Shown here one piece after another: positions 37,438 through 50,038 of a stretch of 64,000 nt of DNA. The stretch covers positions 10,540,501 through 10,604,500 of the forward strand of contig CM072873.1 of NCBI GenBank assembly GCA_036937835.1, given 5' to 3'. Within the stretch, counting starts at the first letter, position 1. The number at the start of each line of letters is the position of its first letter. The notes beneath the pieces were generated by a model, which saw only the letters and a program-made list of their open reading frames with translations, did not search any database and was not told where the DNA came from. Origin of the DNA: Pampus argenteus. Its lineage: Eukaryota > Chordata > Actinopteri > Scombriformes > Stromateidae. The position numbers and the translations under genes are program-made.

Positions 37438-39606
37438 TGCCATGAACAGTTCAAGTTGATCCAAATTAAGCTCCATGGCCAACTAATCCCTCATTTAATC
37501 TTTCATTCACAATCTTCGTTTAATTACACCGTTTGACACCGTTTGACACGTGCAAAGGAAAAAGTAAAACCTGATGACAAAAACGAACATGTGCTGACTC
37601 AGCGAAACAGACTGGCTGAAGTTTTGATGTTATGTTAAAGATGGATATGTATTGTGTTGGATAGATATTTACGGTTAAGCATAGAGCATTGATAATACAA
37701 TATTAATTTGGTGCCAACATGGCATTAAGTAATGATACATATGTTGCACCAGTTGAATAAGAGTGTGGAGTACAAATTTATGCAACTTTAAGGTAAGAAC
37801 TTGTGATGTTTTTGATAACAATGTTAAGTGCATTGTGTGGTCCAGCAACAGAAAAACTGTCATAGTGTTAAATATTAAGATTGATCTCTTTTTACAAAAA
37901 CTACACAGTTTAGGGGATGACAGAACGATAGGTGTGTGTGTTGATGTGTCTTACTGCAGAGCAGGCCGTCCAATGAGCAGAGTCTCTGAGTGAGAGGTTT
38001 GACATGTTTGGTGGTACTGAACCAGCTGGGGATCAAATAACTGAAGAAACCGTTATCTTTACACACCGCCTGGAGGAGAAGAGATGCCGTGAAAGCTGGT
38101 TTCATCTCAGAAGATGTACGACTAAACCATCGGCTGAGGTTCACCCTTACACATTCAGATAAATGTAAAGAAAGTGAGCACCTTCTTCATGAAGTCCTTA
38201 TCTCGCACCATGGCGAGCTCCTCGGGTGCCGGCTTGGCCACAGACACCAAGAACACGTTTATGCCAGACTCTCTGGCCAACATGGCTGCCTGCTCCAGGT
38301 CATCAGACGGCCAGCCGTCAATCAGCACCATCATCACCCGGGGGTGACCCCGCCTCCCCCCGTTCTCCTGGGTGAAGAAGGTCTCTGCCGTGTGCATGAT
38401 GGCCTTACCTGAAAAAGCAAGGTCAATTTATTTAAATAGCACACTTTATACAATTCAAGGATTATTATGATAATTTTCTATAGTTTCCTTCTTGTTAAAT
38501 CTCATGTTTGGAGCCAAACCAACAATGAATTGATCTACTAACAAGTATTGTGTGTGTATCCAAAGCCTGGTATATCTCCTTTGTTGTCCAAATACCTGTG
38601 TTGGTGTTTCCTCCCAGGAACGCCAGCTCTTTGATGGCAAACAGCAGCTCTTTAGGCTGAGTGTAGTTGGTCAGTAAGAACTCTGTTCTGGGAGAATCAC
38701 TGGATACACACAAAGCTGTGTTTCAGTCACTTAAAATTGACATATATTGACCAATACTAATCCCAGTAGTTAAATGATGTAGTTGTGTGTAAATAGCATG
38801 TTACTGTTGAAAATAACCGTCTGGAGTCTGGAGGTTCAGGTGTTGACAAGTTTCCCTGCATTCATGTTTGTCTTTGTTTTAGCACCTTTTTTTCACAGTA
38901 AAAAAAAACAACTTTACTTTTACAAGCTACTATTTGCATGGATTTCCCTTTCATTTGAGGCATTTTACAAAATGTTCTCTTCGTTTTGACCACATTTAAA
39001 GTTGTGTGTGTGTGTGTGTGTGTATTTGACTGACCTGGCCTGCACCAGGCCTATATGCGGCCCTGTTTGTCCGACTCTCAACATGGCAGTCAGTTTGGCA
39101 ACAAAGTTCTTCTGCAGATTGAAGCGTCGCTGCCCGATGTTGTTGCTGCTGTCGATCACCATGGCGATGTCCATCTGACAGTCTGCACACACACAAAAAC
39201 AAATAAACACATGATGATTATTGGCCGTTTGTTGACTTTTTGTCTCAATCTAAAACATTAGAATTTGCATTGGTGACCCAAAGAGATAATCAATCAATCA
39301 AAATACAATTTTAAGGCAGTCTCGTGTGCACATAGATTGAGAATAATAGACACTGATGCATTGTTAAAAAGGTAATTTTAGTAAGAAGAAGAGAGCAAAA
39401 TCAATCAATAAATAAACGAGTGATTAAATAAAATGAAAAGTAATAAAATAATTATTACTCCTGATTTTGTTTTAGCATAAAAAAAAACTGTAACTTGTTC
39501 TCTAAAACGCACCCAGAGCACACAAAGTACCTTTATTTCCTCCTGTCAGAGCTTTCTTCACTGATGGCTTCTTCAGTGGTTTCTTTGCTGAAATACAACA
39601 AAACAC

Positions 39607-39677
<71 letters not shown>

Positions 39678-42600
39678 CAGCTGAGGTATTTCTGGTGGAA
39701 GCATCATTCTCCTGTTGTGTCTGGAGGCTTCAGGACAGAAGAAATGCAGCGATAACATCCTGACAGACAGCAACAGGAAAAGGCTGTATACTTTGGCCTT
39801 ATTTTCTTTTTGAACTAAAAATACTGATCATCTGCAGTCACAGTACAACTGTAGTTGTAGTTTCACTTCACTTTGTAGCTCCAAAGTGTGCATGTCCACT
39901 TCACAAACTGTCCGCTTATGTGTAGCCAGAGTGTTTACATTTAAGTCTTTGAATTGCTGTTTAAAATGTCTGTTTTTTATCTTTAGTTTGCATGTTTATG
40001 AGCATATTGTTTTACACGTGATGTATTTATATACACATGTCAGTATGTCTAGTGTATATATATATATATATCACACACAATAAATAAATAACAATAAATA
40101 ACAATCACAATATTCCTAGGTGGACAGAAAAAGACTGCATATTTAGGAGCACAGATCCTCACAAGGGGGGTGAGGCGTGAGGCTAGGAAATATGAAAAAA
40201 ATGATGTTTATTCGTGGACTTTTCTCTAACTCCTGTTTCTATTTCTTTTGAATTACTGTGTAGTTTTGCCTCCTCAGGCCTCTAAAATATTCTGGGAAAG
40301 GACAGATATGACCTAGAAATATATATTTTTTTTTATATCACATTTTTTGTCAGTACTTCCCAGCTGTCTGCAGGTCTGATGCTTAAAGAGCTTCCTGCAG
40401 CACAATCCACTATCGCACCATTGTGGTTTATAGATGTTTTATGATACAGGTGTAAAGGTTACCTGGTTGTGCTGGCAGAGCTGTGGTGCCTGTCTCACCG
40501 GTCAACTCCAGTGGAACGTTTACGGGTTCTGGTAGCACACAAATACACACAGTGCAGAGTGATTAGTGAGAAGACAAATTTTAAAGGTGTTTCAACAGAA
40601 CATCAGGATCTTTGGTAAACCAATGTTTTATATATTACAGTAGATTTATATTATCAGTCATCTCTGGTATGTTTTCTAATATACAAACATACAGTTTCAT
40701 GATGACTGAACAAACTCCATTCACTAATGAAGACCATGTTGAAGAAAGCACCAGGAAAAGTGGACTGAGTTGAGATTTCTATGTCAAAGAAAGAGATCCG
40801 TAAATCACCAAAACAGCTCCACCTACTGGTGAGGTTGAAGGAGGCGGTCCAGTGGGACAGGGCCTGTGATTGGATGCCGTGGGCGTAGGAGCTTATGTAG
40901 TTGTGTTGTCCGTGCAGCCTGTGAATCCTGACAGTGCCGCCGGACGGACCCAGAATCCCGCTGAGACACAGTTCAAAACACATAATTAATAAACTTTTCA
41001 TTATGTTCAAGCAAATATCCTAGCCAGTCAGTGGTCCAAAATAGATGAAGAAAAGGTAATACTGTTATAAATATAATCAGAAGTTCAGTTATTCGGTATA
41101 CAATGTTAGGAAGATTACAGTTATATTGTCTTTAATGGAAGTAATGGAAGAAGTGCTGCCTTGCACATACAACTGAGTGTCATCAGCGTAAAGGTTTCAG
41201 CATGCTTCAATCGAAGTAGTTGTACCAAGTGATGGAAAACCATGTGGAGAAAGTGATGGAAATATGAAATGTCTGTTTCATATATTCTTTACTGGAACGT
41301 CTCCTGATTATGTTTAAGTCATATGCTTCATGCACATCATCATTTATTCACTAAGTGTGTTTACATTTGCCTTTTATAGATGAATACGATTGATTAGTTC
41401 TGATAATATGAGAATATTGAGATTTCAAAGCATGCACTCATTTAGATTTATTAGCTCAAAGCAAAGCCATTTCTGCAGTCCTTTCAAACGCCTGTTGAAT
41501 ATTGTTTAATATATTTGACCCTGACAACCACCATGTAACGAGTGTCATTCAGAGTTTTTCCTCTTTGGGGCCCCGGAGGCCCTCTGCAGAGGAAGTTAGA
41601 GGTCATTTAAGGTTGAGAGCTTAATCCTTTGGTTTTCCACATTCCTTCATGGTGTTGATGTTTTGTTGAGGTTCAGCAGACAGCAGGACTCATGCTGCTC
41701 ATTATTAAGTCACATCTGCAGCTACAGGCGGCAGTAAACAGAACATTTGATCCACATGTCTTGAAATGCTGTACATTCAACCCACCATACTATTGTGGAG
41801 ACCACAACACCTATAGACCAGTATTTGGCTTCACCTGCAACTTGTCTCTGAGACATTATCTATATCATACTGATACTCCCATAGTAATATTAAGAAGCAG
41901 TAACATCTCTTCAACACCATTATATTGTCATCATTGTACTTCTATATTAGTATGTCATATGTTATATCATAGAGCCTTGTACTCTTTTTGATTTTTCCAT
42001 CTTACATGTTTTACTTATGATTACATTTATATGATTCATATTAATATACATAATATTATACCATATATCATTCAAACCTACGTCTTTTGCACAATTATTA
42101 TGTTTAAAATGTTTGGGAAGTGATGACTTCAGTTTGGAGAAAACATAAAAATGAAAGTAAAGAAGAGTTTGAACATATAAAACATTTTTAAAATAACCTG
42201 TGCAAAGCGGCTCCACAGATGGAGGAGACGGAGGCGTAGACACCTGTCCCGAACACTGACACCCTCCACCTGGTGCAATGTGGAGGACATAACACCACCA
42301 CACCACCACCGTCCTCCATCAGGTCGGCTCCACGGGTCACACAGGTCACCGGGTAGGGCACTGATCAACAAGTCACATCAGCATTAGTCTTTCCCTCCAT
42401 TAGACTAGATTTCTTTGACATTTGTTTTGGTTTTGCAATTTTTTAGTGTTCATAATGTAGTTTGTGTTTTTCACTTACATTATTTTCACATTCAACAAAA
42501 TATTAATGGGGTCATGCGACAAAATAGTTACCGTATATCAACTTTATAAACTACAGTATTTGTGTTGCTTCATGAGAAATAATTTCTAGTGATTTCAGCT

Positions 42601-43225
42601 GCCTCAATTCTACCTCAAAAACCCAATAAAGTTATTATTCTCAATATTTGGGGCCTGAACAAAACTCATTCTTTTAATTAGACCACTTTGTTCCAGATTG
42701 ATTATAAAAATGAATCATAATGACTTTTCATCTAGTATCATCTGGTCAAAATCTTTAATTGGCCAATAACTTGTTTTATGCACAAAAGTCAGAGGATTCA
42801 TTCAAATTTTACAGAAGCCCATTCAACAGTTATTTCAGTCTGGAGCAAAAAAAGGTTTTTTGTTACATAATACTATTCATGAGAGAGTTGGTAATTTATT
42901 AAAATACGGTCAGAATAACAAGTCTGTTCTTTGAAACGAGCGACAGGGGATAAAAGAAGCTTTTCATCTGTTCCATCTATTAGAGAGAGAGAGCAGCTGC
43001 CTGGTCAGTTTAAAATTTGAGACATTTTCATGATTCAGGCTCAATATAAACATGGGGAGAAAGTTCTGAGGTTCAACAACAAGTCATACAGGGAGGTTTC
43101 CAGTTACCTCCACCGGTCCAGCGACACTGAAAACCTCAGAAATAATTTATCAAAGAGAAAAAGAGAAGACGAAGAAAGAAGTACACACAAAGCTCTTCAC
43201 ATAGTTTACCATGATATATTAGTAG

Positions 43226-43265
<40 letters not shown>

Positions 43266-43693
43266 CATACTGTATATATTCACTGTTACTTATTTTTATT
43301 TATCGTTGCTGTGTACTTGTGACATGTGCAATGACAATAAAGTTGAATTCTATTCTATTCTATTCTATTCTATTCTATTCTATTCTATTCTATTCTATTC
43401 CCAATTCAGAGGCCTAAAGAGGCAAAATGTCCCCATTATCTTATATGTTATTGCAGAAATATGTTTTGTGATTTCTTCATGTGAACAGTTTTTTCAGTTT
43501 GACCTTTAAATATTATCAGTAAAATACACTAGTCACATGGATCGCTTCACACAGACAGATGGACAGGTAGGCAGACAGATAACATTCAGGACTTACCACT
43601 GGACTCTGAACTGAATGTTGACGAAAGCAGGAAGAAAAGGCCTGCAGAGAAAGAAAGAGGTCACATTAATCTGTCATCAAATATACAAGACTG

Positions 43694-43744
<51 letters not shown>

Positions 43745-43916
43745 ATAGAATAGAAGAGAATAGAATAGAATAGAATAAAAATAGATTACATTTGAATAGA
43801 ATAGAATAGAATAGAATAGAATAGAATAGAATAGAATAGAATAGAATAGAATAGAATAGAATAGAATATAATTGCTGTGTACCTGTTAAAGGCATCAGGA
43901 CAGACAGCAGACACAT
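36435..43916 (-). CDS. coch: coch, cochlin (LCCL plus two vWFA domains), complete, 14 coding exons, 553 aa
   Basis: Secreted extracellular-matrix protein, abundant in the inner ear; human COCH mutations cause DFNA9 deafness. Coding exons (minus, 5' to 3'): 43916-43883, 43641-43597, 42360-42198, 40960-40827, 40528-40463, 39587-39531, 39182-39035, 38699-38596, 38408-38182, 38069-37955, 37366-37223, 37133-36977, 36844-36750, 36607-36435. Phases close; 553 aa (human 550). The signal peptide is [19 protein letters not shown], split over two tiny exons. The LCCL domain follows ([21 protein letters not shown]), then a Lys/Pro/Thr linker. vWFA1 has [18 protein letters not shown] and [12 protein letters not shown]; vWFA2 has [28 protein letters not shown] and [12 protein letters not shown]. 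The end is [12 protein letters not shown]. It sits beside scfd1 as in human. Confidence 0.96.
36704..36749. repeat. (CA)n microsatellite that supplies a coch splice donor
   Basis: On the coch strand the exon ending AAACAAG at 36750 is followed at once by a (GT)n tract of about 46 nt. The 5' splice site is therefore the first GT of the microsatellite. Confidence 0.85.
37369..37435. repeat. (CA)n microsatellite directly before a coch acceptor
   Basis: On the coch strand about 66 nt of (TG)n run into TAG, the acceptor of the exon starting at 37366. The array takes the place of a normal pyrimidine-rich tract. Confidence 0.85.
39002..39024. repeat. (TG)n microsatellite in a coch intron
   Basis: A short TG array about 11 bp inside the intron after the coch exon 39182-39035. 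Confidence 0.85.
39608..39674. repeat. (CA)n microsatellite in a coch intron
   Basis: About 67 bp of CA with one TG interruption, about 20 bp upstream (coch sense) of the linker exon 39587-39531. Confidence 0.9.
43215..43262. repeat. (TA)n microsatellite in coch intron 2
   Basis: Mostly TA dinucleotides, about 48 bp with the flanks, just upstream of a retroelement-like tail. Confidence 0.85.
43300..43400 (+). mobile_element. Retroelement-like tail ending in a (TATTC)10 array
   Basis: TGTGCAATGACAATAAAG followed by TTGAATTC and 10 perfect TATTC units (43351-43400). I recall this ending as typical of the 3' tail of truncated LINEs in fish. The body upstream is not recognisable, so clade and full length are unknown. 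Confidence 0.5.
43692..43868. repeat. (GAAA)n and (GAATA)15 arrays in coch intron 1
   Basis: A GAAA tetranucleotide tract (about 43692-43745), then mixed GAATA units, then 15 perfect GAATA copies (43794-43868). The last array is the exact complement of the TATTC array at 43351-43400. Together they flank coch exon 2 (43597-43641). Confidence 0.9.
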
Positions 43917-44559
43917 TTCTGCACCTGAAATACAAACTGACCTGAGTTTATTGTGAAAAATGTTTTTTATTCAGTTTTGAAAATAAACTCAAGTGATTTG
44001 TGACTTCATCACTTTGGTCAGCAATTAATCCTCTCAGGGGTATGATACACTCTGTGAAGGTATTGTATTGAATTTTGGTTTTTATAAGCCTTTGTTTTTT
44101 TATGAATACAAAACTAGGTCAGACCAATGTTTTGTGTCCTCCAATGAAATCCAAGATCTGTCACCTAGTTTTCTTTAATCGGGTTGCTGTAAATCTTGAT
44201 CTCACAGATTCTCTCTACAGATCTTCCAAACTGTGATCAGATGAAATGTTGCAAATGTAAATAACTCTAAAAGAACAAGGTTGTTTTCCCCAAAATTATT
44301 TTTTTCTCATATTTTGACTGACTATGACTGTTTTTGTTGTTTGTGTAGTTTTTCCTAATTTTAATGTTAATGCAATATGGAAAATGAGTGTGCCAAATGT
44401 AATACATGGCTTATAAATATTTTATATTATTATATTTTTTCTTTAAATATAGAAAAATATAGGTTAGATATATTATATCATCAGCATACAGCAATTAAAT
44501 CAATTAATAGAGAATTTTAAAAATATAAACCAGTCAATTCATTATTGGACAGACAGTAA

Positions 44560-44885
44560 ATAAATCACACAATTAATGAACCAATAACAAGGCAGTCAGT
44601 AAATGAGTTCATACACGTGATAAGAGAATAATACAAAAAACAGTCAGCAAGGTAATACATCTGTTATCCAGTCAGAAAATTGCTCAAACAATGCGTAAAC
44701 CAGAAAGTATACCAGACTATAAATAATTAAACAAGTCATAAACCCAGTCATGAACTTCAGTCAGTAAACCAGTAAATGAATCAGTCAAATCAGCCAATTA
44801 GTCAACCAATCACATGTAATGAAAACAGTCATTCAGTCAGTCATTAAATCAGTCATTCACTCACTCAGTCACTCAATCAGTAAGC
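44560..44885. repeat. Degenerate CAGT/CAGTCA low-complexity region
   Basis: Repeated CAGTCAGTAAA, CAGTCATTCA and ATCAGTCA-type words over about 300 bp in the intron between the coch leader exon and exon 1; an old decayed simple-sequence array. Confidence 0.6.
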
Positions 44886-44921
44886 ATCTCTTTGCAAAGA
44901 AAGCAGTAAACGCAGTCTTAC

Positions 44922-45050
44922 TGACTGTTTCTCTTCAGCAGACGTCTTTGAGGAAAATTATGAGAGTTTATTCCCTGGAAGCAGCAGGCGGTGAGATGAT
45001 GATGCTGAGCTGGTGTCGGTCGCCCAGTGAGAGATAGCCAGCCCTTTAAA

Positions 45051-45060
<10 letters not shown>
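44922..45060 (-). promoter_or_regulatory. coch: coch promoter (TATA-like) and 5' non-coding exon
   Basis: On the minus strand CTTATTTAAAGGG (about 45042-45054) is a TATA-like box. A start about 30 bp downstream would give a leader exon ending at 44922 (AGTCA then GTAAGACT, a good donor). It splices to an acceptor just before the ATG exon (TATTTCAG then GTGCAGAAATG). A compound CT/CA microsatellite lies directly upstream. Confidence 0.5.
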
Positions 45061-45112
<52 letters not shown>

Positions 45113-45118
45113 CACACA
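45055..45118. repeat. Compound (CT)n(CA)n microsatellite at the coch promoter
   Basis: About 34 bp of CT followed by about 25 bp of CA with one GA interruption, directly upstream of the coch TATA-like box. Confidence 0.9.
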
Positions 45119-45119
45119 C

Positions 45120-47731
45120 CTTACTGCTCTGACAGCAGAGGAGGAGGTGGGAGGGGCCTCAGTGACAGGTCAACCTGAGAGAAAAACGAGAAACAATGAA
45201 AAACTGATCATGTCCCCTGATTCTTGCACAGTATCACTTTCATCATTTGTATTGTTTGTTAAGTCAGTATAATTAACAAATGTGTACATTTATACCACAG
45301 TAACTTTACTTTTACAGTATCACCATGACATCTAACTAAAATAACATCAGTATGACATACATACATTGAGATGAGTTGACATATAGGTCACATATATGAT
45401 CTGCTGTCACTGAATCCTTTAGTCATTTTGTTGTCTGATGAGGTTGATGTAGAGGTCAAAAACCTCACATTGTTATCGAAAACAGCTCAAACAAGTGTAA
45501 ACTAGCTTTTTTAAGGTTTTCAGTATTTCCTTTCAGATTTTTTGCAATAGTAAATGAATAGTAGTAAATAGTAAATTAATAATGTCCTCTGAGCACACAG
45601 AGACCAAACTGATATCAGTCCTCCACCAAATTATAAAGTGTTATTGGTATTATAATAGTAATCTCAAATCATCTCTGAGGCTTCTGGTTATTGTGGCGGG
45701 CCGGGTGGAGCTCAGGGTTGGATCTGTAATGTTACCACTCTGAGAGGAGCGTACCTGTGTGCAGGTACATGGGTGGACCACACAGCAGCAGTCAGGAATT
45801 CAAGCTTGGCCAGATCCCAGCATGCAGCTGGTAAAAAGAGAAAGGTGAAGAGAATTTTTCAGGGAGGAATGTAACTTGTGCAAAGGGGAACATTTAGTAG
45901 AGGTTTTACATGTAGATACACAGATACATATAAAATAGACAGAAGGATAGATATGAAATAAAAATGTGAGCAGTAATCCATGTCAAAGTTAAACTGTGCC
46001 AGATGGAACGTTAACAATTTTTTTGGATTTAATATCTGTTTATTTAAGTATGTTTTATGTTTTTCAAGGATTTTACTGAAAAGTGTGTGTGCTTTATAAA
46101 CACTAACACTGTTTTCCGTGTGATGGAAGCTTCAGTCATAACAGTCTTGTTGCCGGGCAGATCTCCAGGAGCCGATCATATCAGGAGCACTGCAGCTTTC
46201 CTGTCGGCTCAAATGTATAACAACACTGGATGATTATTAATAATATTTTTCTCATTTCAGGTTTTTTCTCTCAGAGGAAATAATGCATTTGTGTTTTAAT
46301 TAAGACGACCTACTGCAGGTTTAAATTTGAAACTGAAGAGAATGAAATGTAATGTACAGAAATATTTGCTCCCATCATCATCACTACAGCTGCTAGAGGA
46401 CAGTGGGTGGTGAGGGTAGCAGCAACTTAAACAGGGTCACATGACTGATCAAGACAGCTGAAGGCATCTGTAGGCTAGATTTCAGTCATCAGACATCTCC
46501 TTAGAGAGATCAACATTACATCATGTCTGCTTGTTTTAAGTCTCCTTGGTTTGTCAACACAACTCACTCCTCTCAGCAGCCAGCTCACAAATTTGTGTCC
46601 CTGAAAGCAACAGAAAGCATGTTCAGAGGCATCAGCTGCTTCATCACAAAAAATAATGCAGCTTTGTCAAAAGAAAAGAGACTACATTTTATGATGGAGT
46701 ATCACAGAAACGAACTGAAACCAATGTCTGCCCGGAGGAAGGAAAATTAATCTAAAAGCTGATTTGTAAAATGGTAACAGAGCAGTTTCTCAGAGTGAGA
46801 CCTCGTGCACATGTATCATCTTCCACCTGGATTAGTGTAAATGCTCCAAATAACTTTCCCCTGTTTAAAAAAAAAACACGCTATCACCTGAGAAGCAGGT
46901 TTCAGATGGAGCCCACCAGAGTAAAAAGCTACAGACACCTGATCTATGTGTGTCAGTGAGTCTGCAGAACAAACCGGCCTTTGTGTGAACCAGCAGAGGT
47001 CTGGACACCGCACTGTCTCTTCAGAAACCTCACATCCACAGTCTGTACGCCTGCATGCACACAACACCGAGGTTACAGACGACCATCAGATTAGGATGAC
47101 AGATTCAAGTGTTTAAAAAGTGGAAGAAAACATCAGATGGTCATCTGAGGTCACAGGAAGACAGGAAATCAGATCCTTTAAATAAAACAATCAGTGGTGG
47201 AGCATCCACACTGACCACTGACTCAGGATCTACAGCAGGATGAAGCTCTGGAACTGGCTCAAAATGAAAAATAATAAAATGTTTTTCAATTTAAAAATGA
47301 GGTCAAAATGAGTCTCAAACCAGCTTGCATCATGGGAAATTGCAACTTATGATAGCAAACACCAAACAACAGGAGGCCCATTATCACTTACAGCTCAACT
47401 GCTGCTCCAATTAAAAGTAAGGTAAGAAAGTAAAGATGCATGAGTAGAAGAAGATAAAACAGGTAATCTGTTTCCATCAGCCTTCATCACACCTGTCTTT
47501 GATCTTTGATCTGTCTTTTTTTTTTGCGCAGCATTATCCTTATTACTGTTAGATGTTAATTCAGTCGGAGAACGATAGTATTAAACGGTATTAAATAGTA
47601 TTTGATGTTGTTCTCTGGGTTCATTAGTAGGTTCAACAGGCTGGAATAAGAACATTATCCATCAGATAAAACACTGAACTCCCACGTTGAAAAGCAGGCT
47701 GCTGACAGTCATGAGGAGATAACCTGCAACA

Positions 47732-47765
<34 letters not shown>

Positions 47766-49880
47766 ATGACTGCTCAGGTAAACGTGGATGTACACATGCA
47801 GCTATAAGTGTGTGTGTGTGTGTGTGTGTAAAGTGATGGATGACCACACATCTATGTTTATATCACTTTGTGTTAAATGAACACAGAAGGTCCAGGATGC
47901 AGTCAGCATAGCTTAGCACAAAGAGTGGAAATAGCATATATAATGAAATATAGTTCATCTCTGTGAGATGATGCATGAGGGAAAGTGTGTTTTTTTTTTC
48001 TCTTGTGATGGAGCCAGGTTATCAGTTTCTCTGGGATAAACCCGCCTTGGACTGGTACTGCACAGAGATGATAGAAACTCTTTCAAGTAACTCAGCAGGA
48101 GAAAATTCTCCATGATTATGATGATGAGAGAAAGCAGGAATCTCTCTTTCTTTGCTTCTCTCACGCTCACATCCACTGTTGTGAGCAGGACTGACAGAGC
48201 AGTGAAATGTCAAACTCATACACGTGATATGAAGTTGTGCCAGACTACCTCACAGCAACGTAAAAAGGCTCCTGGTAAATAAATAGCCTACTGCGGATTA
48301 AACAAACAGGATAGGCGATAACTCGCTATTTGGTGGAGTTTTATATCTTTGTTTCCACTTGTTTTCAGGTTTTAGATTTAGTGAACAGATATGAGAGAAA
48401 AAGAAATATGAACATGCACTAAATAAATAATACTATTTCCCAAAATGTTTTATGTGTTGATGTCACTCTATATATGAACCTAATTGGTGACTCCTGGTTT
48501 AAACGCTGCAGTGTTCGTTACAGCCACAATGGACAATATGAGGATTTCATGGTTTAATGAAATCTAGTTTTCAAACTGGACCAAAGTGTTGGACAGATTG
48601 ACCGTCCCTCTTTTTCTCTTTTCCACAGCACCATTTTTCCTTCTTCTTTCTCATATAATTTTTCAATCACTTCCTCTCCTTTGTTCTTGTCACTTTTGTC
48701 TATAAACCCTCCTCTTCTCTTCGTAATTATCCTCATCTCTCACCTTTTTCTATTCCTCTCATCCTTTCCTGCTTCGTCATTTTAACGTTTCTGCTTCTAA
48801 CAACACCTTTCGGTCCTCCATCTCCTCCACTTCCTCCTCCTCATTATTTCTGCTCCCAGCGTAACAGAGTCAACATAGTTGACACTGAGCTGGGATTAAC
48901 TCTGTGTGTGTGTGTGTGTGATTGCATGCTGGAACCACATGTGCTTCTGTTTTCATTATTTCATGACTCGCCCCTCTCCATACTGGAACACCATCACACC
49001 CAGTTGAACTTTCTTTTTTCTTCTTTGTGAGAAAGCAGTTCAGCTAACATGAAAAACACATAAATCTGTGAATGTGTTGTATTAACATTAGTGAATACAT
49101 TTTTTAAAGTTTTTGAAAGAAAAGTGCTGGAAAGTCGAACAGCAATTGATTGTTGTTCAAGATGTTCCTGCTGTTTTAAAAAAATTATAATATAAAATAT
49201 TGGACTTACATTCATTACATTTGCCTAATTTCAGATTTTAAAATGGCAATAATAATTAGAAGAGGAGATAAAGATAAATGGGACTTAACTAAAGTCAGTC
49301 AGATTTGAATCTTAGACACAAGAATATATTTCAGGTTTTGTTGTGTTAGCTTTCACAGTGGCAGAGTACATTTTTCTTTGTCATCATCATAATGTCATCA
49401 TTATTGCACTTCAACAATATCACAGATGTACTTTAAAGTGATGTGTGTGTGTGTGTGTGTGATACCGCACCATTGTCCTGCTCCTCATCTGAGCTGAGAA
49501 ACTTTCCAGTTTGTAGAAAAAACAGTTAATGAATGTTAAATGAATTGGACAGTTGAATCCGCTGGAGAGTGTGTTTATGAATACATTTATTCTCTCACTG
49601 TACTTTCTCTACTTTTAGGAAAAAGATTGTACTCAAAACTTTAAATCAAGTCAAGCTGAAACCATATTTAGTTTTTGTGTGCTTTTTTTTATTACTAATA
49701 TTTTTCATTATTAAATAGGAAAAAAGTTTTTTGAAGAAATATCAGAAAAGCTGGAGGGGCGTGTCTATCATGTTCATCAGCTTAATTAGTGCTGTACGGA
49801 TATTTCACATTTGTCACAGCAAACATTGAACACTCAAACTGAGTAAAATAAACTGTGAGGCAGCAGTGAGTTTAAACTGT
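45120..49880. other. Intergenic region between coch and scfd1
   Basis: No gene was recognised. Contents: TG microsatellites (47723-47764, 47808-47829, 49441-49460), a pyrimidine-rich stretch (about 48603-48850), and AT-rich unique-looking sequence. Open frames here are short and have no recognisable domain. Confidence 0.55.
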
Positions 49881-49885
49881 TAAGC

Positions 49886-49891
49886 TTTATT
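49886..49891 (-). terminator. scfd1: Putative poly(A) signal of scfd1
   Basis: AATAAA on the minus strand, about 148 bp past the scfd1 stop codon. Confidence 0.55.
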
Positions 49892-50038
49892 AGTGCTGAG
49901 TGGGAGAAACAAATGACAATGAAGAAAGACAAAGTTTAGACCATTAACAGTAAAGAGTTTATATAAAAGAAATGGAATAAAGAGATGAGCTCCAAGAGAG
50001 AGAGAAACACTGAGATTCACATGTTGTTGGTTCCCACA

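Noticed and set aside
37369..39674. CRISPR-like repetition in coch introns
   Set aside because: These are CA/TG microsatellites without unique spacers, in a vertebrate genome.
42129..42371. 80-aa open frame over the LCCL exon
   Set aside because: Wrong frame: the exon 42360-42198 in another frame gives the LCCL domain and joins in phase with its neighbours.
43030..43509. 159-aa open frame in coch intron 2
   Set aside because: Composed largely of TA and TATTC repeats translated as IYIY and SILFY; no conserved content.
43677..43916. 79-aa open frame starting with the coch signal peptide and running into LFYSI repeats
   Set aside because: The real coch exon 1 stops at a donor at 43883; the rest is read-through into the GAATA array.
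46523..46959. Open frames in the coch-scfd1 intergenic region
   Set aside because: Short, no recognisable domain, no splice partners and ordinary AT-rich composition.
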